Source of the DNA: Capnocytophaga leadbetteri | Lineage (GTDB): Bacteria > Bacteroidota > Bacteroidia > Flavobacteriales > Flavobacteriaceae | Reading direction: 5' to 3' | Length of the DNA: 62,835 nt | Assembly: GCF_003054025.1 (NCBI RefSeq) | Contig: NZ_QBKG01000011.1 | Location: 1-62,835 of the forward strand | Part shown: piece by piece, positions 1-9,400 of the stretch | How positions within the stretch are numbered: position 1 is the stretch's first letter | Layout: every line of letters starts with the position of its first letter | The notes under the pieces: generated by a model | Seen by the model: only the letters and a program-made list of their open reading frames with translations | Told to the model about the DNA's origin: nothing | Database searches by the model: none | Program-made: the position numbers and the translations under genes

Positions 1-54
1 TGTTTTAAAGCGTTCAGTAAACTCTAAGAGGCTTTGTCCCTTAAATAATTCCAT
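1..54 (-). CDS. IS1595-like transposase, N-terminal fragment cut by the window edge
   Basis: Eighteen codons read leftward off the window from an ATG. The peptide begins MELFKGQSLLEFTERFKT, which resembles the start of IS1595/ISXO2-type transposases, where a short lead-in precedes the zinc-ribbon domain. A TAnnTTTG promoter element lies about 20 bases upstream. The catalytic domain is outside the window, so it is unknown whether the gene is intact. The identification rests on 18 residues and is moderate. Confidence 0.5.
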   Translation of the reverse strand, partial: MELFKGQSLLEFTERFKT

Positions 55-75
55 AATACATTAATTTTCAGAGTG

Positions 76-83
76 CAAATATA
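76..83 (-). promoter_or_regulatory. -7 promoter element for the transposase fragment
   Basis: On the minus strand this reads TATATTTG followed by C, an exact match to the Bacteroidota TAnnTTTG element. No clear TTG is seen at -33. Its position means the transposase need not be transcribed through the structured repeat behind it. Confidence 0.5.
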
Positions 84-104
84 TGAAATTATTTTAACAT
101 CTCA

Positions 105-405
105 ATTAAATTATTATTCCTACTCTATTACAGGCTTTTCAGATACCGCCTTTGTCTTTCACATAAGAGTATAAAAAAGCGTGGAAACATTCCTTATTAC
201 TTTCTATAGAAGCCCGACCAAAGGCTGTAACTAAATCAAAAGGAATGCCCACGCTTACAACGCAGGCATTTCGACTTTTACTTTTCCTCTGTTACTTGAA
301 AAATTTGGTCGTTTTCTATAGAAAGGAAAATCGTAAAGCGAAACGCTAATTTATGTCTTTATGTTATTGTCTTTTTGTTTCTCTTAAATAGAGTTTAAAT
401 GGTTT
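105..405 (-). repeat. Structured interspersed repeat, copy A (candidate RNA element)
   Basis: The minus strand of this stretch matches the plus strand of 57245-57540 over its whole length, in blocks such as TTAGCGTTTCGCTTTAC and AGCGTGGGCATTCC. Helices visible in this copy: 201-211 with 314-324 and 215-222 with 304-311 (P1), 227-231 with 291-295 (P2), and 244-249 with 265-270 (P3). An alternative stem pairs 177-193 with 242-256 and, on the minus strand, is followed by a T run, like an intrinsic terminator. No convincing reading frame is present. It lies 28 bases beyond the stop of the antitoxin-like gene and ends about 50 bases before the transposase start. It could be an RNA leader, a mobile non-coding element or an IS-associated repeat. 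Confidence 0.7.
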
Positions 406-433
406 TTTAATTTTGTATTTATTTTCTATAACT

Positions 434-640
434 CTATGCTAATTTTCTAGCATCGTCTAAAGATATTCCTGTTTCTGGAGATAATTCCCATTCTCTTAAG
501 CGATTGTGCAACTCTTTTCTATAAGTATCAGAAATGGTGTACTCCTGATCATCTATTATTTCAAAATTAAGTCGTTCGAGAGCTATTTTTGCATCACTTA
601 GGCTAACTCCTTTAGGTGGTTTAATAGTAAGTGTTTCCAT
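434..640 (-). CDS. Orphan antitoxin-like small protein
   Basis: A 68-residue protein whose C-terminal half (YRKELHNRLREWELSPETG and following) resembles the tail of RelB/addiction-module antitoxins, in which an amphipathic helix is followed by a toxin-wrapping segment. The ATG at 640 is chosen because a longer frame from 667 would start inside the TAnnTTTG promoter. No toxin gene follows: the next sequence downstream is the structured repeat. It may be the survivor of a toxin-antitoxin pair or a solitary regulator. The family assignment is weak. Confidence 0.45.
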   Translation of the reverse strand: METLTIKPPKGVSLSDAKIALERLNFEIIDDQEYTISDTYRKELHNRLREWELSPETGISLDDARKLA

Positions 641-664
641 AATAATAACTTCTAAAATTTGCGA

Positions 665-672
665 CAAATATA
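665..672 (-). promoter_or_regulatory. -7 promoter element for the antitoxin-like gene
   Basis: The minus strand reads TATATTTG about 25 bases before the ATG at 640. It overlaps the longer possible frame, which decides the start of the gene. Confidence 0.45.
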
Positions 673-682
673 CAACTATTTT

Positions 683-1428
683 TTAACTTAGTAGACTATT
701 CTCTATAAATTTATCAAAATCTGATTCAAAAAGCCTATCCTGCACAATGCGATACTTCTCAAACTCGCTAAGTGCGTGTGCGCGAGCTATTTCTGCGGTT
801 ATTTTGCCTGCGTCTTGCAATACTTGGCGGTCAGCAAATGCTAAAAAGCGATTCAAACGTTGCTCCCAATCGCTCATCGTCATCGGTATATGCCGTAGTG
901 CCATATCTTCTGCCATATCCAAATAAGCCGATACCAAACGCTGTAGCTGCGCCATTTCATCTTCGGTCAGGTAGTTTTTAGCCACTACTACATCAAAAGG
1001 ATATATCTTGCCCTTAGGCGCGTCTTTCCAAGTGTTAAGCCCCATATTAGTTTTATCAGCATCAGCACGCTCATAAATCACCTCTGAAATTGTACCGCTC
1101 TTTCTGAATTTACCTTGTACCCTACCGCTATAATTGCCGATAGGTTATAGTGTTTAGTATTGTACGTCTTACCATCATAGGCAGTTATCCGAAAATCTTG
1201 GATAACTAATTTTTCATCTAACTCATTGTCAGAGAATATTTTTTGTAAATGATAATTAATCGTTCTTACATCTACATCATAAAGCAATCCCATCATTTTC
1301 TGAGAAAGCCATACGTTTTCATCGGCATAGAGACTTTGTATATTGCTCTCACCTGTAGCTGTCACAAAAGTAAGATACTCTGCCACTGAAGCCCGCACTA
1401 TATCTTTAGTTGTTTTTTTTCTGTTCAT
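683..1428 (-). pseudogene. rhuM-family gene, internally deleted and frameshifted
   Basis: Two adjacent frames together resemble RhuM, a virulence-associated protein family of unknown biochemical role, usually about 330 residues. The upstream part (1078-1428, 116 residues) holds the N-terminal domain with VWLSQKMMGLLYDVDVRTIN and NLSAIIAVGYKVNSERAVQF. The downstream part (683-1081, 132 residues) holds the C-terminal domain with MGLNTWKDAPKGKIYPFDVV and FEKYRIVQDRLFESDFDKF. About 90-100 residues that normally lie between RAVQFR and the IYERAD-like segment are missing, and the junction at about 1078-1081 is out of frame. This is a deletion scar, not a simple point frameshift. The downstream piece could in principle start at a GTG overlapping the upstream stop, but a functional two-part protein seems unlikely. 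Confidence 0.8.
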
Positions 1429-1535
1429 CGATTACTATAATCAGGAGTCGCAAAGTTAGTGATTTATACAGAAATAAGCAAAAATTATTCACAGCATTTG
1501 CACTTTTTCCCGAAGGAAGGGAAAATCAGCCTGAA

Positions 1536-1690
1536 GTAGTATATTTTTCTGGTTTTGAGATAATAATTAGACGGTTATACTTCGATGATTGTTCGTCACA
1601 TACTCGGCTGCGCCAGCTCGCCGACTTTCCTTCGCTCTTCCTAAAGGGTAGGTATATCTAACCTAAAGGAAAAAGATAAAAGAAATTTTT
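1536..1690 (+). repeat. Interspersed intergenic repeat, copy 1
   Basis: This stretch aligns with 28014-28142. Both have a TATTTTTCTGGTTTT block, then AATAATTAGACG, a CCTTCG segment, TATATCTAA and an ATTTTT end, with many substitutions between. A G-rich tract follows (GGTTTGGGAGGATTGGAAGG at 1699-1718) that is related to the tracts at 27983-28015 and, in reverse complement, 57094-57133. The 412 bases between the rhuM remnant and htpG hold nothing else except the inverted repeat at 1773-1791. Confidence 0.6.
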
Positions 1691-1772
1691 CCTGAGAGGT
1701 TTGGGAGGATTGGAAGGGCTAGAAAAAATGGGAGAGATATAGGTTATTGTGGAAAGTTGAGCATAAGAGAAA

Positions 1773-1791
1773 AACTGCCATTTTGTCAGTT
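1773..1791 (+). promoter_or_regulatory. Inverted repeat upstream of htpG, possible operator
   Basis: AACTGCCA-TTT-TGTCAGTT forms an 8-3-8 inverted repeat with one mismatch, about 60 bases before the htpG start. It could be a repressor site controlling this heat-shock gene. The identity of any regulator is not visible, and it is not the CIRCE element. Confidence 0.4.
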
Positions 1792-1853
1792 GTTTTTAGT
1801 TTGGTACTCTTTTAGCTATAGAAATATCCAAAAAACTAAAATTGATTGAATAT

Positions 1854-3728
1854 ATGAAAGGAAATATTAACGTTTCTGTAGAAAACATTTTTCCGCTTAT
1901 CAAGAAATTCTTGTATAGCGACCACGAAATCTTTTTGCGAGAGCTCATCTCTAACGCTACCGATGCTACCCTTAAACTAAAACACCTCACCAGCATAGGT
2001 GAGGCTAAGGTTGAATACGGCAACCCTATCATAGAAGTAAAAGTTGATAAAGATAATAAAACCCTACACATCAGCGACCAAGGTATCGGTATGACGGCTG
2101 AAGAGGTAGAGAAATATATCAACCAGATAGCTTTTTCGGGAGCTGAAGAGTTCTTGGCTAAATATAAAGACACCGCTAAAGACAGCGGCGTGATAGGTCA
2201 TTTTGGGCTCGGTTTCTATTCGGCTTTTATGGTAGCTAATGAGGTGGAAATCATCACTAAATCATACACCGATGCCCCTGCTGTACGCTGGGTATGCGAT
2301 GGCAGTCCGGAGTTTAGCTTAGAGGAAACAGACCTACGCAGTGAACGCGGTACGGAGATTATACTGCACCTTAACGATGAATCGCTTGAGTTTTTAGAAG
2401 AGTATCGCATAGAACAACTATTGCGCAAATACAACAAGTTTATGCCTATACCTATTAAGTTCGGCACTAAACAAGTACCCCTACCCCGCCCAGAAAACGC
2501 TCCTGAGGACTATAAAACAGAATATCGCACTGAAGATAACATCATCAACAACCCTACCCCTGCGTGGACAAAACAGCCCGCAGACCTCAGCGATGAGGAT
2601 TACAAGCAATTCTATCACGAATTATACCCTACCCAGTTTGAAGAACCGCTATTCCACATACATCTAAATGTAGATTATCCGTTCCACCTAACGGGTATAC
2701 TATACTTCCCTAAGCTGTCTAACGATATGCAATTGCAGAAAGACCGCATACAGCTATACCAAAATCAGGTATTTGTAACGGATAATGTAGAGGGTATTGT
2801 ACCAGAGTTCCTCACTATGCTTAAAGGGGTGATTGACTCGCCTGATATTCCGCTAAACGTATCGCGTTCTTATCTACAAGCTGACGGTAATGTAAAGAAA
2901 ATTTCGTCATACATTACTCGTAAGGTAGCCGATAAGCTTAAATCGCTCTTTACCAACAATAGAGAGGACTTCCAAAACAAGTGGAATGACATCAAGATTG
3001 TATTAGAATATGGTATGCTTACCGATGAGAAATTCTATGAGAAAGCTAATGATTTCGTACTTTATCCGACTACTGAAGGACAATACTACACGCTTAGCGA
3101 GCTAAAAGAAGCTATCAAAGCAAATCAAACTGACAAAAATGATACATTAGTAGTGCTATACGCTCAAAACAAAGAGCAACAATACACCGCTATAGAAGAA
3201 GCAAAAGCTAAAGGTTACCAAGTAGTGCTATTAGACAGTCCGATAGTATCGCATCTTATTCAGAAGTTAGAAGAAAAGAACGAAAAACTAACCTTTGCAC
3301 GCGTAGATGCCGCTCCGCTCTCTAAACTAATACAAAAAGACGAGCCTATACTTGCTAAACACAGCGAAGAGGAGAAAAACACGCTAAAAACAGACATTGA
3401 AAAAGTACTTCCTAAAGAAGGATATATGGTGCAAATAGAAGATTTAGACAGTGATGACACACCGTTTGTTATCAATCAGCCAGAGTTTATGCGCCGTATG
3501 AAAGAGATGAGCGCTACTGGTGGTGGCGGTATGTTTGGAGCTTTCCCAGAGATGTACCACGTGGTGGTGAACGCCAACGCTCCGTTAGCCGATGCCATAC
3601 TTGCTGCTGATGAAGCTGCTAAAGAAAAACTCATTAAGCAAGCCTTTGATTTGGCACGCCTCTCACAAGGACTCTTAAAAGGTAAAGAACTATCAGAGTT
3701 TGTAAAGAGAAACTGGGAAATTTGCTAA
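1854..3728 (+). CDS. htpG: Chaperone protein HtpG (bacterial Hsp90)
   Basis: Cytosolic ATP-dependent Hsp90-family chaperone of about 624 residues, full length for the family. The N-terminal GHKL ATPase domain shows NVSVENIFPLIKKFLYSDHE, ELISNATDA, DQGIGM and GHFGLGFYSAFMVA. The middle domain has the catalytic-arginine region LQKDRIQLYQNQVFV and IPLNVSRSYLQ. A C-terminal dimerization region follows. The ATG at 1854 is preferred over an in-frame TTG twelve bases earlier because family members begin with the GxINVSVE segment. It is followed by a good terminator, so it is probably monocistronic. An inverted repeat upstream may couple it to stress control. Confidence 0.97.
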   Translation: MKGNINVSVENIFPLIKKFLYSDHEIFLRELISNATDATLKLKHLTSIGEAKVEYGNPIIEVKVDKDNKTLHISDQGIGMTAEEVEKYINQIAFSGAEEFLAKYKDTAKDSGVIGHFGLGFYSAFMVANEVEIITKSYTDAPAVRWVCDGSPEFSLEETDLRSERGTEIILHLNDESLEFLEEYRIEQLLRKYNKFMPIPIKFGTKQVPLPRPENAPEDYKTEYRTEDNIINNPTPAWTKQPADLSDEDYKQFYHELYPTQFEEPLFHIHLNVDYPFHLTGILYFPKLSNDMQLQKDRIQLYQNQVFVTDNVEGIVPEFLTMLKGVIDSPDIPLNVSRSYLQADGNVKKISSYITRKVADKLKSLFTNNREDFQNKWNDIKIVLEYGMLTDEKFYEKANDFVLYPTTEGQYYTLSELKEAIKANQTDKNDTLVVLYAQNKEQQYTAIEEAKAKGYQVVLLDSPIVSHLIQKLEEKNEKLTFARVDAAPLSKLIQKDEPILAKHSEEEKNTLKTDIEKVLPKEGYMVQIEDLDSDDTPFVINQPEFMRRMKEMSATGGGGMFGAFPEMYHVVVNANAPLADAILAADEAAKEKLIKQAFDLARLSQGLLKGKELSEFVKRNWEIC

Positions 3729-3757
3729 TTTGACAATTTGGCGATTAGCTATAATAT

Positions 3758-3797
3758 AAACTTTGTCAGAGTTTTAAGGCTTTGACAAAGTTTTTTT
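3758..3797 (+). terminator. Intrinsic terminator after htpG
   Basis: AAACTTTGTCA and TGACAAAGTTT form an 11-base-pair stem with a 14-base loop, followed by a T run. The tail overlaps the -33 element of the next promoter. Confidence 0.85.
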
Positions 3798-3826
3798 GTG
3801 TAGTTTAGGGAAATAGTGTATATTTG
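3795..3826 (+). promoter_or_regulatory. Promoter of the PhnA-family gene
   Basis: TTTG at 3795-3798, 20 bases, then TATATTTG at 3819-3826. This matches the Bacteroidota housekeeping consensus and places the transcript start about 30 bases before the ATG. Confidence 0.75.
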
Positions 3827-3861
3827 CACACCCGAATTAATTACAAAATCGACGATTTGAA

Positions 3862-4437
3862 ATGATAGAAATCTTAAAAGCCCGTAGTGGCAACTGTTGT
3901 GAGCTCTGTGGAGCTACTGAAAACTTAGGCGTATACACCGTACCTCCTGCTAGAAACGAAAGCACAGACAATAGCCTGCTGGTATGCGATACCTGCCTAA
4001 GCCAAATAGAAGAACCAAGCACTATGGATAGCAATCACTGGCGTTGCCTAAACGATAGTATGTGGAGCGAACACCGCCCCGTAAAGGTAATGGCGTGGCG
4101 ACTACTAAACCGCTTAAAGGGTGAAGGCTGGTCGCTCGACCTACTGAATATGATGTATTTAGACGATGAGGAGCTCGCTTTTGCAAAAGACTCTGATGAC
4201 CACCTTGACGAAAGCGAAAAGGTAATACACAAAGATAGCAATGGGGCTGTATTAAGCAATGGCGACAACGTAGTACTCATCAAAGACCTAAAAGTAAAAG
4301 GCACAAGTATGACTGCTAAGCAAGGTACCGTTGTGCGCAAAATCGCTCTTGACCCTGAAAACGCCGAATATATAGAGGGTAAAGTAGAAGGACAACAAAT
4401 AGTAATCCTTACGCAATATGTGAAGCGAATGAGCTAA
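3862..4437 (+). CDS. PhnA/YjdM-family zinc-ribbon protein
   Basis: A 191-residue cytoplasmic protein. The N-terminus has a zinc-ribbon-like pattern with CCELCGA and CDTCLS (cysteines near residues 13, 14, 17, 43 and 46). The last 60 residues form the PhnA domain: SNGDNVVLIKDLKVKGTS, KQGTVVRKI and VILTQYVKRM. Despite the historical name, family members are not shown to degrade phosphonates and the role is unknown. A middle segment of about 60 residues separates the two domains. It has its own promoter. The sialidase gene starts 44 bases downstream without an obvious promoter, so they may be co-transcribed. Confidence 0.85.
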   Translation: MIEILKARSGNCCELCGATENLGVYTVPPARNESTDNSLLVCDTCLSQIEEPSTMDSNHWRCLNDSMWSEHRPVKVMAWRLLNRLKGEGWSLDLLNMMYLDDEELAFAKDSDDHLDESEKVIHKDSNGAVLSNGDNVVLIKDLKVKGTSMTAKQGTVVRKIALDPENAEYIEGKVEGQQIVILTQYVKRMS

Positions 4438-4481
4438 TAGTAAATTACCATTTAGCCAATTGATAAGATAAATATTAACAA

Positions 4482-6047
4482 ATGAATTTATATATGAAAC
4501 GATTATTTACAATGGCAGCTTTGCTGTGTATGAGTATGGGCTTTGCGCAGAAAACACTTCCTTTTGCACAACCACATATGCCGCTTGTTACTGAGAAAGA
4601 AAACACTCTTACCTCTTTTGCTCTTCCTATTGAGAAGGGTGTGCAGGTAGAAGATGTAGTACTTGCCTTCAAAACTAAACACCGAATGGTAGATCTTGCT
4701 AATCTATCAGTTTATGCGAGTACACGAAACAAACGCGAAGCGGCTACCCTATTTGCTCAAACTACTAAATTGCGCAAAAAAGTTAAGCTTTCAGGCAACT
4801 ACAAAGCAGCAAAAGACACCGTATACTTTTGGGTGACTGCTCGCACTACGGCTTCACCAGACTTGCTAAACAAACTTTTGCTTGCAGGTGTAAAGGTAAA
4901 AACCTCTGATAAGAAATACGTACTACGCAATAAAAGCAAAGAAGGACAACGCTTTGCTATCACCCTACGCCATCGCCAGCAAGACGGTATTGCGTGCTAC
5001 CGCATACCAGGACTCGCTACTACAAATAAAGGAACACTGATTGCTATCTACGACAATCGTTATAACAACTGCAAAGACCTGCAAGAAGACATCAACGTAG
5101 GAATGAGCAGAAGTACTGATGGCGGACAGACTTGGGAGCCAATGAAAGAAGTAATCGATATGGGGGAATGGGGTGGAAAGCCTAACCGCTTAAATGGGGT
5201 AGGTGATGCAGCTGTATTAGTAGATGAGCAGACCAATACTATTTGGGTAATGGGCTTATGGCAACACGGATTAGACCCTAAAGTGATGACTTGGTGGGGC
5301 TCTAAACCCGGATTGACTCCTGATGAAACAGGACAAATAGTAGTGGTAAAAAGTAATGACGATGGCAAGACGTGGAGTCAGCCTCTAAATGTAACTGCAC
5401 AAATGAAAAACCCAGAGTGGCATCTATTCTTTGAAGGGCCTGGTAGAGGTATCAGTATGGCAGACGGCACCTTAGTATTTGCGGGGCAATTTAAAGACAA
5501 AGACCAAGTGCCACACTCTACTATTATCTACAGCAAAGACCACGGTGCTACTTGGCAGGTAGGCACAGGAGCAAAATCGCATACTACAGAAGCGCAAGTA
5601 GTACAGCTAAGCGATGGCTCACTAATGCTGAATATGCGTGATGACCGCAACCGTTCTAACTACGAACTTTCTGATGCTTATAATGGTAGATCAGTAGCTG
5701 TTACTACTGATATGGGGAAAACTTGGGTAGAACACTCTACTTCGCGTACTGCTTTGGTAGAGCCTAACTGTATGGCAAGTATCATATCATATAAAAATAA
5801 GAAAGGTAAGCAATACTTATTCTTCTCTAATCCGGCTGATGCTAAAAAGCGTATTAACCTAACCGTGAAAGTGAGTGATGATGAGGGTAATACTTGGGAT
5901 AAACACCCACAAATATTGCTATATGAGAAAGATAATATGGGGTATTCTTGCCTAACGGTAATAGACAATAAGACTCTTGGTATTCTTTACGAAGGAGATG
6001 GTGATTTATATTTCCAAAAAGTTGCTATAAAAGAGTTTTTAAAATAG
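4482..6047 (+). CDS. Exported sialidase (GH33, BNR repeats)
   Basis: Exo-alpha-sialidase that would release terminal sialic acid from host glycoconjugates. A signal peptide (MKRLFTMAALLCMSMGFAQ) is followed by an N-terminal beta-domain of about 120 residues and the six-bladed propeller. Visible landmarks are YRIP (173-176), Asp191 in YDNR as likely acid/base, Asp-boxes near 211-218, 291-298, 351-358, 408-415 and 464-472, Glu370, Arg386 in NMRDDR, and Tyr488 in MGYSCL as likely nucleophile with Glu370. The length of 521 residues is normal for Bacteroidota enzymes. The second ATG at 4494 is an equally good start. There is no lipobox and no obvious T9SS tail, so it is probably periplasmic or released. 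A strong terminator follows. Confidence 0.93.
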   Translation: MNLYMKRLFTMAALLCMSMGFAQKTLPFAQPHMPLVTEKENTLTSFALPIEKGVQVEDVVLAFKTKHRMVDLANLSVYASTRNKREAATLFAQTTKLRKKVKLSGNYKAAKDTVYFWVTARTTASPDLLNKLLLAGVKVKTSDKKYVLRNKSKEGQRFAITLRHRQQDGIACYRIPGLATTNKGTLIAIYDNRYNNCKDLQEDINVGMSRSTDGGQTWEPMKEVIDMGEWGGKPNRLNGVGDAAVLVDEQTNTIWVMGLWQHGLDPKVMTWWGSKPGLTPDETGQIVVVKSNDDGKTWSQPLNVTAQMKNPEWHLFFEGPGRGISMADGTLVFAGQFKDKDQVPHSTIIYSKDHGATWQVGTGAKSHTTEAQVVQLSDGSLMLNMRDDRNRSNYELSDAYNGRSVAVTTDMGKTWVEHSTSRTALVEPNCMASIISYKNKKGKQYLFFSNPADAKKRINLTVKVSDDEGNTWDKHPQILLYEKDNMGYSCLTVIDNKTLGILYEGDGDLYFQKVAIKEFLK

Positions 6048-6063
6048 TTTTATAATTCTTATA

Positions 6064-6106
6064 AAAAGCACTGCTTCGGCTTAAACAGCCGAAGCAGTGC
6101 TTTTTT
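6064..6106 (+). terminator. Strong intrinsic terminator after the sialidase gene
   Basis: AAAGCACTGCTTCGGCT and its exact complement flank a 5-base loop, then a T run. The 17-base-pair stem is the strongest hairpin in the window. Confidence 0.93.
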
Positions 6107-6267
6107 GTCTAAGAAAACAATTAAATTAACAAATGATTAATAGAACGTTTCATAATTAACATTTTAAAGCTATATTTGTTAATAATATCTTAAAATTGAA
6201 AATCAAGTAGTTAAGTCTTCCCTTATACATAAACCTTAAAATTTTAACAATTTTATTTCATAATATA

Positions 6268-6298
6268 TTTGCATATTTAAAAAATATCAGTAACTTCG
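6268..6298 (+). promoter_or_regulatory. Promoter of the large SprB-like gene
   Basis: TTTG at 6268-6271, 19 bases, then TAACTTCG at 6291-6298, a one-mismatch -7 element. This implies a 5' leader of about 100 bases. The 360-base gap otherwise holds only AT-rich sequence. Confidence 0.6.
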
Positions 6299-6408
6299 CC
6301 CTCGAATAGTGAAAGGTTAAGTAAAAAAATAAAAAACATCCAATTTTTCATTTGTTAAAAGACAATATAATTTTAATTTTTATTTAACATTAGAAAAGTT
6401 AATATTTT

Positions 6409-9400
6409 ATGAAAAAATTAATTACAATGTTGCTACTAACAGCAGGAGTAAGTGTTTACTCTCAAGAAAATGCAAATCAAACCAATTCTTTCAACATTGC
6501 TGTTGATAGTAAAAATCCTTGTCGGGAATTTATGATGGAAGTATTCCCAGATAAAGGAAATTGTTCTGCACAAATTTTGAATGTATACGCTTGGGGCGTA
6601 AAAGAAAATGAACCTATTAACTGGCGTTTATTAGATAATAAGAAAATAGAAAGAGCCAGTGGTACATTTACGGCAACCCAAACACGCAATGTAAATCGGC
6701 GTATTGAGCTGCCTAACTTGCCGTCAGGCAATTATACCTTTGTGGCTACAAGTACTTCTTGCCCTAAATCGCCCAAAGAATACTCTTTGCAGCTACAAGC
6801 TCTTTTGCAGATGAGTCTTTTAGAAAAACAAGACATAGGCTGCAATAATAAGAGTAGTGATAAGGGCAGCGTGCTCTTGCGTGTATCAGGAGGCGAAAAA
6901 GATAGCTATATCTATAGTTACGAAAAGATAGAAGAGGGACACAAACCTTGTGGTGAGTCTTTTGATATTCGCAAGCCTGATTATGCAGATGACAATATAA
7001 ATGGGGCTCCTACTTATGACGGAGTACCTTGCTGGCAAAAAGGAACCACAAATGGCAATACTTTTATCAGTTTAGATGAGGGCATATGGCGTATTTACGC
7101 TATGGATCCTGTTAGAGGATGTGTAGTGTCGGACACTGTTACCATTCGCCGCTACCCTATCCTCTCTATAACCTCTATTGTAGCACAACTCTGCCAAGTG
7201 CAAACTGATGGTACAATACCTGTGCATATCACCCTTGCACAACGAGGACAGGGTAAGCATTATTATCAACTTAATGGACAAGCCGAGCAACCTATACAGT
7301 TTACTGAAGGCAACACTTTTGTACTAAATGTATTGCCTAACAGCTACAAAATAACTATACACGATGAAAGAGGTTGCTATGCCTATGGAGGTTTTGAGGT
7401 GAAAGCCCCTACCCCTATGCAGCTAAATGTTAGAGCCGCAAAAGCTACTTGTGCTACAGAAAAAGGACAGCTTACCCTCAGCATAGTATCAAAAGAGGCT
7501 ACAGCTACTAAAAGAGGATTTAGTTATCATATTACCGGCAACACTGTAGTAACAGGCACTACTGCTAATGATAGTATCACCCTTCCGCTACCAGCAGGTG
7601 CTTATCAGATAGAAGTAACTGTAGCTGAAACTGGCTGTAAGCTCTATGATAAAGTACTAATGCCTGAGCCTCCTGCTACTATACAAGTAAGCGCTACCCC
7701 ACTATACAGCAAGGATTGTACACAAGAGAATGGTGAGATAGCTTTGCACATATCAGGAGGACAAGCTCCTTATAAAGTGCGATTAGTACATCAAACCACT
7801 AAGAGTGAACTTTCACAAACGCTTAATTCTTCTGTTTATACCTTTACAGGTGTAACTGCTGGTAATTATACCATAGAAGTTCAAGATGCTGCCGGCTGTA
7901 GTCGTTATGAGGGGACTACTTCTGTAACAGTACAACCTTCTTTTGTACTTAAAAACATTAGCTTTGAGACTCTAAAAAAAGCTACTTGTGAGCGCAAAGA
8001 AGAGGTACTTGTAAAGGTAGCTGTAACTCCTAAATACGTAAAAGGAACATGGCTAAAATATATCATCACAAGTGAAGATAAAAATTACAGAAGAGAGATA
8101 CACCTTGATGATACTACTTTGCAGCTTAATGGAACTGAAGCTTTAGGGGTTGGTAAGTATCATATAGAGGTATTGAATGAACAAACCAAATGTAGTATAG
8201 GTGAAGATTATGAAGTGAAGTCAGTGGCAGAAGACTATAGGTTAGTGGTAGGAACTCCTGTAAAAGCCACTTGTTCGTCTGGCAAAGGATTGCTTACCCT
8301 CAGCATACAGAATAAACAGGCTTCTGCTACTAAAGTGAGTGCTTTTGATTATCGCATAACCGCTAACTCAGTAGTAACAGGTACTTCAACTAATGGTAGC
8401 GCTATGATTCGCCTTTCAGCAGGTTCTTACCAAATAGAAGTAACTGTAGCAGAGACAGGCTGTAAGCTCTATGGAAAAGTAATAATGCCAGAACCGCCTG
8501 CTGCTCTCAAACTTGCTACTACAGTACAAGCCTCAGCCAATTGTGAGGATGCTAAAGGAGCTGCTATCGTACAAGTGAGTGGAGGTGTCTCTCCTTATAC
8601 TATCACCCTCACCCACAAACGCACAGGAACTGTATACAGTGAAACAAATGTAGGTGTAGGAGCGAATGCTATCACTCTCAACTTTTCTGACCTAAAATCA
8701 GGTTATTACTATGCACACGTACAAGATGCTGCGGGCTGTGAGGCTATGGGATCAGTTACTATTGAAGAATACACTCCCATCGTTCTTAGCAAACTCAATG
8801 CTGAAATCATAGCACCCTCTTGTGGAGATGTTAATAATGGCAAACTTATATTTGAAGTACAAGTAAGTGGAGGCGTACCTCCGTATAAATACAAATTAGA
8901 GAAAAAGACGGAAAAAACTCCTGAATATACTCTCATAACTGTTACTAATGGTAAAGGATCTGTCGAAAACCTTAGTAGTGGTAGTTACCAATTGTTAGTA
9001 GAAGACAGTAAAAACTGTATCACTACCATAACAGAAACCACTATTATAGCACCTAAACCTATTTCTGTAGATATTAAGGTAAATAAATCGCAGTCTCAAG
9101 CCTGTGATGATAGCCAAAATGGTAGTGTAACCTTATCGAATATAGCAGGGGGCTCTGGATTTTATCGTATTTATCTCATCAACCACGAGAAAAAGACAGT
9201 GGTAGATAGAAAAATAGGTGTAAAGGCAGGAGAAACCGTTACTTTTGGCAATTTAGCTTCCTCTTATAATATTCATTACGAAATCGCTATACAGGATACT
9301 AAGGGCTGTATGTTAGCTCATTTAGCTCCTTTCACTATTGATGAAGAACCTGATGTAGCTGTACAATCAGTAGAGAACGAAATTAACTGTGACCCTACCT

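Noticed and set aside
1410-1661. 83-residue open frame over the rhuM promoter region
   Set aside because: It crosses the rhuM start on the other strand and an intergenic repeat, with no protein-like features.
4482-6047. Sialidase as part of a polysaccharide-utilization locus
   Set aside because: No susC/susD genes or regulators of that type occur in the window.
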